Assembly: GCF_029626105.1 (NCBI RefSeq)
Contig: NZ_JARUBH010000009.1
Coordinates: 5,270,001-5,334,000, forward strand
Reading direction: 5' to 3'
Origin: Solwaraspora sp. WMMD792
GTDB lineage: Bacteria > Actinomycetota > Actinomycetes > Mycobacteriales > Micromonosporaceae
DNA: 64,000 bases
The position numbers and the translations under genes were made by a program. Shown in pieces: positions 58,107 to 64,000 of this stretch (position 1 is its first letter; every line of letters begins with the position of its first letter). The notes below the pieces were generated by a model. It made no database searches, was not told where the DNA came from, and saw only the letters and a list, made by a program, of their open reading frames with translations.

Positions 58107-61100
58107 TCACAGCCGGGCGCACTGCCCGGACACCGGGCCCTGCACCGTGTTCACCCGGTCCTCGTCGACCGGCATCGGGCTGTTGCCCTGGCAGTGCAGC
58201 GGGCCGCGGATCGTGTTCCCCGCGACCACCACCGGCAACTCGTCGTGCTTGTTGTTGACCAGCCGGACCGGACCGGAGATGTCAGCGCCATCCAGCCGCA
58301 GACCGCCGTCACCGCCGGTCACCTCCAGCGGGCCCCGGATGGTCACCCCGGTCAGCGTCACCGCCCCGGTCGCGCGCAACAGGGCCAGCGGCCCGGAGAC
58401 GCTCGTGCCGGTGAAGCTGACCGCCGCCGGACGGTTCGCGGTGAGCGGACCGTTGATCGCACCGTCGGTGGCGATCAGCGTCGCACCCGGGCGGACCGTG
58501 ACCGGGCCGTTGACCGTCGCCGACTCCAGGCAGTAGGTCATCTCCGCCTTGACGATCAGCCCGCCGTCGTGCGTGCCGGTGACCGTCACGTCGCAGGTCG
58601 GTTCGGGCTGGCCGATCGCCGACCGCGACTCGGTGTCCGCGGTGATTGGCGAGTTCTCGGCGAAGTACGCGACCAGCATGGTCAGGTCGTTGTCACCGGT
58701 GGTCGAGCTGTCCGTGCCGTCGGCCAGGGTGGTGAAGTTGTCGCCACCCGCCGCCAGGAACGAGTTGACCGTGACCCGGTAGGTCCCGGTCGGCGACACC
58801 GGCTGACCGTTGAGGGTCATCGAGGTGATCCGCTCGCCCTGCGGCAACGTCGGGTCGTACGTGTAGAAGAAGCCCTCCGACACGCCGAGCCACAGCAGCG
58901 GACGCGACGCCCCGGCCGGCTGCCACTGCTCCTCCAGCACCTGCTTGACCTGGGCACCGGTGTAGGTCCGGGTGACCATGTCGTTGGCGAACGGCTGGGT
59001 CGAGAACGCCTCCGCGAAGGTGATCACCCCGTCCTCGCCGTACAACAGGTCGGCCCGCAGCCCGCCCGGGTTCATGAAGGCGATCTGCGCACCACCCCGA
59101 CCCGGCTCCCGGGTTCCGGCGAGCTGAACGTCGGCGATGAAGTTGCCGAGCACCGACTCCTTGCCCCGGTCCTCGTTGCCGTTGGTGTACGCCCGGGTGA
59201 TGTCGGCGGTGATCGAGCCCAGCGGCTGCTGGCCGAGCACCTCGGCGTTGGCCTTCGCCGCCGCCACGATGTCGGCGACCTCCTGGTTGACCGGCGCACC
59301 GACCACGTCGACGATCTCGACGGTGTCCGTCTCGACCGTTCCCGCCTCGACGTCCACCTGCAGCACGACCCGGCCGAGCTTCTTGCCGTAGTCCTCGGCC
59401 TGCAGCACCGGCCGGGTCTCGTCGGTGCCGGGCACCGGCACCTCGAAGGCGTACGGCTGGTGGGTGTGCCCGCTGAAGATGACGTCGATCTCCGGAACCG
59501 TCCGGGTGAACGGACCGAACACCGGGTCGCTCATCAGCGCCTCGGGCGAGTCGATGTTCTCCGTGGCCGCGCCCTCGTGGGTGAGCAGCACCACCACGTC
59601 CGCCTCGCCGTTGCTCTCGTCGCCGTCCTTGAGCGCGGTGGCGACCAGGTCGGCCTCGGCCGCCGCCGGGCGGAAGGTGATCCCGGCGATGCCGTCCGGG
59701 CTGACCATCACGGCGGTCTGCTCGGTGACCACGCCGATGTAGCCGACCCGGATCCCACCGATCTCCTGCACGTGGTACGCCGGCAGCGCCCGCTCGTCGT
59801 CGCGGTACACGTTGGCGCCCAGTTGCGGGAAGTCCGAACGGGGGATGACCCGGTCGGTCAGATCCGCCATGCCCTTGTCGAACTCGTGGTTGCCGACCGC
59901 CGTCACGTCGAGGTCGGCGGCGTTGAGCACGTCGAGGGTGGGGTTGTCGTCGTCGATCGCCGAGACGAACGTCGACGCGCCGATGTTGTCGCCGGCCGAG
60001 ACGAACACCGTGTTCGGGTTGGTCGCCCGGTACTGGTCGACCAGCCCGGCCACCTGGGCCGCACCGCCGACCGGCTGCCCGTCGAGGGTACCGACGGATT
60101 CGAGCCGGCCGTGGAAGTCGTTGATCCCCAGCAGCTGCAGCTCGGTCGGACCGTCGGCGCCGGTGTCCAGCCCGATGATCATCGGGTTGTGGTCGCTGGC
60201 CCGGAACGGACCCGGGTCGAAGAAGGTCGGGAAGCCGTTGTACTGGAAGGCGTACGACTCGACCGCGTTGATCTGCCAGACGTCGGCCCCGGTGACCCGG
60301 TCGGCCAGCGACGGCGAGGCCAGCGCGTGGTCCAGCGAACCCGACTCACCGGCGAACACGTAGGTGCTGCGTCCGGTGTCGTTCAGGTTGACGTAGTCGG
60401 CGTCGTAGAGGGCCCGCATCGGGTCCTCCTGGGTGTACGAGTTGAAGTCGCCCAGCAGCAGCACCTCGTCGCTGCCGCTGTCGGCCACCAGATCGTCGAC
60501 GAAGTCGGCCAGCGCGGCGGCCTGCCGGGTCCGGTCACCGTTGTACGCGCCCTGCCCGTCGCCGGCGTCGACGTTGTCGCCGGTCGGCGGCGTCGAGGTG
60601 CTCTTCGACTTGAAGTGGTTGGCCACCACGGTGAAGGTCAGCTCGTCGGCGGTGAACGTCTGCGCGATCGGCTCCCGCGCGTTGAACCAGACGCTCTCGT
60701 CGTCGACCGACCGGGACGGCCCGACCGGGGTCACCGCAGCCGGCTTGAAGATGATCGCGTTGCTGATGAAGTCCTGCTGGGCGGCGCCCGGCAGGTCCGC
60801 CGGGGAGCGGACGTAGTCCCAGGTCCCGGCCCCGTCGGCAGCGTTCAGCGCGCCGACCAGCCGGATCAGTGCCTTCTCCGGCTCGCCCGGCGCGAACCGC
60901 ACCGAGTTCTCGATCTCCTGCAGTCCGACCACGTGCGCGTCCAGCGCGGTGATCGCCGAGACGATCTTCGCCTCCTGCTTGGCCAGCGCGGCCTCGTCCG
61001 CCGCGCCGCGCGCGTCGCCACCGAAGTGGACGAAGTAGTTGAGCACGTTGAAGCTGGCCACCCGGATGTCGCCACCGACCGGAGCCGGGGCGGCGGTACG

Positions 61101-62492
61101 CGGATTGGTCACCTTGAACGTGGTCCGCTCGGCGGCCGGGGTGTCCGCGTCGACCGGCAGGGTCGGCTGCAGCCGCCACTCGTCGAAGCCGTACGACAGC
61201 ACGCTCGGCCCGAACGCCTCGACCGAGTCGCCGACCCGTAGCGGCTGGTCCGGCGAGACGTACGGCGGGGCGATGCCGGCGCTGGCCAGGTTGGTGGTCC
61301 GGGCGTCGTCGACCAGGATCCGGTTGAGCCGGTTGTCGGTGGCGAGCTGCTCGGCCTGAGCGCTGCCCGGCTGCGCCACGTCGGTCGGGATGACCGCCGG
61401 GGCGTCACCGGCGGTGAGCACGACCTCGCCGTACCGGTTGGTGTTGTAGACCTCGGCGACGGCGTAGTCGCCGACCGGGGCCACCAGCATCGACTCGACG
61501 GACTCCCGGTCGGCGGCGGCCAGCGGCAGGGTCAGCGCGACCGGGGTGGGCAGCGGGTTGTCCCGGTCACAGATCTGCACGTCGGTCCGCGCGCCGATGC
61601 TCACCTGGGTCAGTCCGAAGTACTCACCGGCGTCGCCGGTGACCCGCACCCGGTCACCGATGGCGACCCCCGGGTGGTTGGCCGGGTCGTTGGTCAGGTA
61701 GACGAAGATGCCGTCGCTGGCGGTGCCGGCGGCAGCCGTACGGGACCCGCCGGTGCCGGCGGTCTGCAGGTAGACGCCGTTGTAGCCGCCCACGCGGTGG
61801 TCGGCGACGACGATGCCCTCGACGGTGACCTCGGTGCCGGCCAGCGGCGTGCTGTCACCGGTGCCCTGCACCTCCGCGATGCTGTTCGTCACCGCGACGT
61901 CGCAGCCCAGCTCGGGGTCGGGGTCAGGGTCGGGGTCGCCGGTCCCGTTGCGGACGCCGAAGGTGTCGGCGGCGGGCTGCTGCCAGTCGCCGTCGACCTT
62001 CTGCAGCGAGTGCCCGACCGGGGTGTCGGAGGTCTCGGCGACGCCGATGTCGACACTGGTCGCACCGTCGGCCGGGCCGCCGGCCGCGGTCAGGGTGCCC
62101 TCGTAGCTGAGGAACTCGACGACGGCTCCGGCCGGGTCGACCAGGGCGACCGCGTCCGGCGACCCGTTCTGGATCCCGTTGGCGGGGTATTCGGCGACGG
62201 CGACACCGGCCGCGGCGACGGTACCGGCCAACGTACGGGTGTCGTAGACGGTGCCGTTGGATCCGTTGTAGAGAACGATCTGCCAACCGGTCAGGTCGAA
62301 GTCGACCGGGGCCTCGATCTCGATCGCCTCGCCGGTGTCGGTGCCGGCGTTGTCGTAGTGGATCTCGCTGATGAACGGGTCACCGGCGGCCGGGGCGGCC
62401 ATGGCGGCGGCGCTGCCGGGCACGCTGAGCGCGCCGGCCCCCACGACCGCGGTGATGAATTTCCAGGTGGCTATGCGTCTGTGCTGGCGCAT
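58107..62492 (-). CDS. Secreted ExeM/NucH-type nuclease fused to 5'-nucleotidase
   Basis: 1461 residues from ATG 62492 with GGAGGAA upstream. A signal peptide ends near AAAMAAPAA. Then follow a lamin-tail-like domain (ISEIHYDNAGTDTGEAIEIEA), an OB-like/ExeM region to about 480, and an endonuclease-exonuclease-phosphatase domain (IRVASFNVLNYF, LLLGDFNSY, RASDHNPMIIGL). After that is a metallophosphatase domain (LQLLGINDFHGRLE, AVGNHEFDKG, DVIFSGHTHQ) with a 5-nucleotidase C-domain, and last a short beta-rich repeat tail with repeated S/T-GPL. It likely degrades extracellular DNA and nucleotides to free phosphate. Confidence 0.93.
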   Translation of the reverse strand: MRQHRRIATWKFITAVVGAGALSVPGSAAAMAAPAAGDPFISEIHYDNAGTDTGEAIEIEAPVDFDLTGWQIVLYNGSNGTVYDTRTLAGTVAAAGVAVAEYPANGIQNGSPDAVALVDPAGAVVEFLSYEGTLTAAGGPADGATSVDIGVAETSDTPVGHSLQKVDGDWQQPAADTFGVRNGTGDPDPDPDPELGCDVAVTNSIAEVQGTGDSTPLAGTEVTVEGIVVADHRVGGYNGVYLQTAGTGGSRTAAAGTASDGIFVYLTNDPANHPGVAIGDRVRVTGDAGEYFGLTQVSIGARTDVQICDRDNPLPTPVALTLPLAAADRESVESMLVAPVGDYAVAEVYNTNRYGEVVLTAGDAPAVIPTDVAQPGSAQAEQLATDNRLNRILVDDARTTNLASAGIAPPYVSPDQPLRVGDSVEAFGPSVLSYGFDEWRLQPTLPVDADTPAAERTTFKVTNPRTAAPAPVGGDIRVASFNVLNYFVHFGGDARGAADEAALAKQEAKIVSAITALDAHVVGLQEIENSVRFAPGEPEKALIRLVGALNAADGAGTWDYVRSPADLPGAAQQDFISNAIIFKPAAVTPVGPSRSVDDESVWFNAREPIAQTFTADELTFTVVANHFKSKSTSTPPTGDNVDAGDGQGAYNGDRTRQAAALADFVDDLVADSGSDEVLLLGDFNSYTQEDPMRALYDADYVNLNDTGRSTYVFAGESGSLDHALASPSLADRVTGADVWQINAVESYAFQYNGFPTFFDPGPFRASDHNPMIIGLDTGADGPTELQLLGINDFHGRLESVGTLDGQPVGGAAQVAGLVDQYRATNPNTVFVSAGDNIGASTFVSAIDDDNPTLDVLNAADLDVTAVGNHEFDKGMADLTDRVIPRSDFPQLGANVYRDDERALPAYHVQEIGGIRVGYIGVVTEQTAVMVSPDGIAGITFRPAAAEADLVATALKDGDESNGEADVVVLLTHEGAATENIDSPEALMSDPVFGPFTRTVPEIDVIFSGHTHQPYAFEVPVPGTDETRPVLQAEDYGKKLGRVVLQVDVEAGTVETDTVEIVDVVGAPVNQEVADIVAAAKANAEVLGQQPLGSITADITRAYTNGNEDRGKESVLGNFIADVQLAGTREPGRGGAQIAFMNPGGLRADLLYGEDGVITFAEAFSTQPFANDMVTRTYTGAQVKQVLEEQWQPAGASRPLLWLGVSEGFFYTYDPTLPQGERITSMTLNGQPVSPTGTYRVTVNSFLAAGGDNFTTLADGTDSSTTGDNDLTMLVAYFAENSPITADTESRSAIGQPEPTCDVTVTGTHDGGLIVKAEMTYCLESATVNGPVTVRPGATLIATDGAINGPLTANRPAAVSFTGTSVSGPLALLRATGAVTLTGVTIRGPLEVTGGDGGLRLDGADISGPVRLVNNKHDELPVVVAGNTIRGPLHCQGNSPMPVDEDRVNTVQGPVSGQCARL

Positions 62493-62829
62493 GTAGGCGT
62501 TCCTCCGGTCAGAGGGTGAGTCAAGTAAATCTAGGAGACGCGGGTTTCGAAGCACAGACGGGTCGGTGGTGACCCGCTAAACATTCGGGTCCCGTTACCC
62601 CTTCGTGACAAGGGACGGTTCGGCGACATCCCAGGTCAGGACATCGATCGTTCATCTCGACGTCGCCGGCAGGTCGCACCCGCGTTCGCGGACGGTCCCG
62701 GTCCGCTGCATACCGTCCCGGTGCCAGCGACGCCGTCCAGCCCGGACCGCCCTGGCAGATCCGGTCCGCGCGCCGCGCACGACACGGCACCGGACCGGGC
62801 GGCCCGCTTCCGACCGAGCGAGGATCGAC
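62493..62829. other. Divergent intergenic region (337 bases)
   Basis: Between the nuclease and PhoX-like genes. I looked for PHO-box-type direct repeats; GGTCAGGACAT and GTTCATCTCGA occur but are not at 11-base spacing, so I make no call. No other feature is seen. Confidence 0.4.
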
Positions 62830-64000
62830 ATGTCAATCGACCATGACAGCCACGTCCATACCGATCCGGACGACATCAGTTCGAACCCTTCCGGCAACCG
62901 TCCGTTCCGGGAGGTGCTCGCCGCCCGCGCCGGCCGCCGCGACATCGTCCGCAGCGGTACGGTGATCGCCGCCGCGGCCTTCCTCGGTGCGGCCGGCGGC
63001 GCCCTCGGCACCGACGCGCCGGCCAGCGCCGGCGGGGACCGCCACGGGCACGGGCACGGCAGGCCCGGCCGGCGCGGTCTGCTCGGTTTCGACCCGGTGC
63101 TGCCGAACACCGACGACGCCATCACCGTCCCGCCGGGCTACACCGCCGACGTGCTCATCCCGTGGGGCACCCCGCTGCACAGCCGGGGACCGGCCTGGCG
63201 CAAAGACGCCACGAACACCGCCGCCGAACAGGCCGAGCAGGTGGGCAGCCACCACGACGGCATGCACTTCTTCCCGCTCGGTCGCGGCCCGCTGGGCAGC
63301 CGCCGAGGCCTGCTGGTGCTCAACCACGAGTACATCGACCGGACCCTGCTCTACCCCGACGGCGACGCGGAGATGACCCGGGAGAAGGTCGACAAGGCAC
63401 TCGCCGGTCACGGGGTCAGCGTCGTGGAGGTGGAGCTGTCGCGGGGCAGGTGGCGCAACGTCGACTCGCGGTTCAACCGTCGGGTCACCGGCACCACCCC
63501 GGTCGCCTTCTCCGGACCGGTGTCCGGCCGGCACCCGGCGCTGCGCTCGAACAACCCCCCGATGGGTACGTTGAACAACTGCTCGCACGGGGCCACCCCG
63601 TGGGGCACCTACGTGGCCTGCGAGGAGAACTGGAACGGGTACTTCGGCACCGAGGACCCGCAGTGGTCGCCGACGCCGGAGCAGGCCCGGTACGGGGTCA
63701 ACGCCGCCGGGTTCGGCTACCGCTGGCATCTGGCCGACCCGCGCTTCGACGTGGCCCGCAATCCCAACGAGCTGAACCGCTTCGGGTGGCTGGTCGAGAT
63801 CGATCCGATGAACCCCCGCTCCACCCCGGTGAAGCGGACCGCCCTCGGTCGGTTCAAGCACGAAGGTGCCACCTTCTGGGAGTCGCGCGGTCGGGTCGTC
63901 GTCTACAGCGGCGACGACCAGGACGGTGACTATCTCTACAAGTTCGTCGGTGACGGTCCGTGGCGGATGCAGCGGGCGCTGGGCCGCAGCCCGCTGGACC
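62830..64000 (+). CDS. PhoX-like phosphatase (DUF839), 3' end cut by window edge
   Basis: From ATG 62830, preceded by a GAGCGAGGATCG-type site, 390 codons are visible. A twin-arginine-like signal (AGRRDIVRSGTVIAAAAFL) ends near APASAGGD, suggesting Tat export. PhoX-family features follow: LPNTDDAITVPPGY, GLLVLNHEYIDRTLLY, NCSHGATPWGTYVACEENWNGYF, and ALGRFKHEGATFWE with YSGDDQDGDYLYKF. PhoX proteins are extracytoplasmic, calcium/iron-dependent alkaline phosphatases. Divergence from a nuclease/5'-nucleotidase gene suggests joint phosphate scavenging. Confidence 0.92.
   Translation, partial: MSIDHDSHVHTDPDDISSNPSGNRPFREVLAARAGRRDIVRSGTVIAAAAFLGAAGGALGTDAPASAGGDRHGHGHGRPGRRGLLGFDPVLPNTDDAITVPPGYTADVLIPWGTPLHSRGPAWRKDATNTAAEQAEQVGSHHDGMHFFPLGRGPLGSRRGLLVLNHEYIDRTLLYPDGDAEMTREKVDKALAGHGVSVVEVELSRGRWRNVDSRFNRRVTGTTPVAFSGPVSGRHPALRSNNPPMGTLNNCSHGATPWGTYVACEENWNGYFGTEDPQWSPTPEQARYGVNAAGFGYRWHLADPRFDVARNPNELNRFGWLVEIDPMNPRSTPVKRTALGRFKHEGATFWESRGRVVVYSGDDQDGDYLYKFVGDGPWRMQRALGRSPLD

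Noticed and set aside
58077-61241. A 1054-codon plus-strand frame opposite the nuclease gene
   Set aside because: Composition is Arg/Val/Gly/Asp-rich with no domain; the minus strand carries clear nuclease and nucleotidase motifs throughout.
62493-62829. PHO box upstream of the PhoX-like gene
   Set aside because: Two PHO-like 7-mers are present, but they are 16 bases apart rather than 11 and lack a third unit.
1-64000. CRISPR arrays
   Set aside because: No regularly spaced repeats of 25-37 bases with unique spacers were seen.

Overview
The window is high-GC DNA with dense, mostly overlapping genes, GTG starts and strong AGGAG-type ribosome binding sites. Gene content (DUF397/DUF5753 regulators, a DUF2637/SpdB-like gene, DUF6907-like proteins, a LAL regulator, SigE-family sigma factor, a recR-ybaB-dnaX-SRP RNA block and a TadA/TadA-associated pair) points to a filamentous actinomycete, most likely Micromonosporaceae. 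This assignment is inference from gene style only.

Layout. 1-5910 (minus): a five-gene peptide/nickel-type ABC importer with its substrate-binding lipoprotein. 6149-9914: core information-processing genes (recR, ybaB, dnaX, SRP RNA) ending at tRNA-Ser(GGA). 9915-11913: a small accessory block bounded by two copies of a terminator-like repeat, with an antitoxin-like gene followed by a PIN-toxin stub. 11914-33575: a larger accessory region bracketed by two copies of a sigma-factor 3' end plus a membrane-protein gene. Only the right copy has a whole sigma gene. The left part holds a Tn554-like TnpA-TnpB-TnpC element (12961-17870) inserted in frame into a DUF2637/SpdB-like gene, whose halves lie at 12856-12960 and 17871-18593. 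The middle has HTH/DUF397/DUF5753 regulators and small zinc-binding proteins. The right part (23596-31309) is a tightly coupled eight-gene plus-strand operon: GT8, CESA-like GT2, P-loop kinase, Gfo/Idh oxidoreductase, APH-like kinase, cupin, DegT aminotransferase and zinc dehydrogenase. It reads like a cryptic aminosugar or aminocyclitol glycoconjugate pathway.

33645-46542 is strain-variable in style: GNAT, an LLM-hemerythrin fusion with a divergent MarR gene, a VWA protein, a large LAL regulator, and a caspase-like protease followed by a 75-residue protein, a convergent LuxR regulator and an unrecognised 347-residue protein. 46619-57292 returns to housekeeping functions (tRNA-Ser(CGA), deoD, tadA, tyrA, mtnA, PHP phosphoesterase, DUF885, Csp-like copper protein, STAS/HATPase regulators). 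The window ends with doxX, a 1461-residue secreted nuclease/5'-nucleotidase, and a divergent PhoX-like phosphatase cut by the right edge.

The strongest structural discoveries are the exactly bounded Tn554-like insertion, the duplicated sigma/membrane locus flanking about 20.6 kb, the truncated PIN toxin, the eight-gene sugar operon and the caspase locus. All calls come from reading the sequence; no database search was run.
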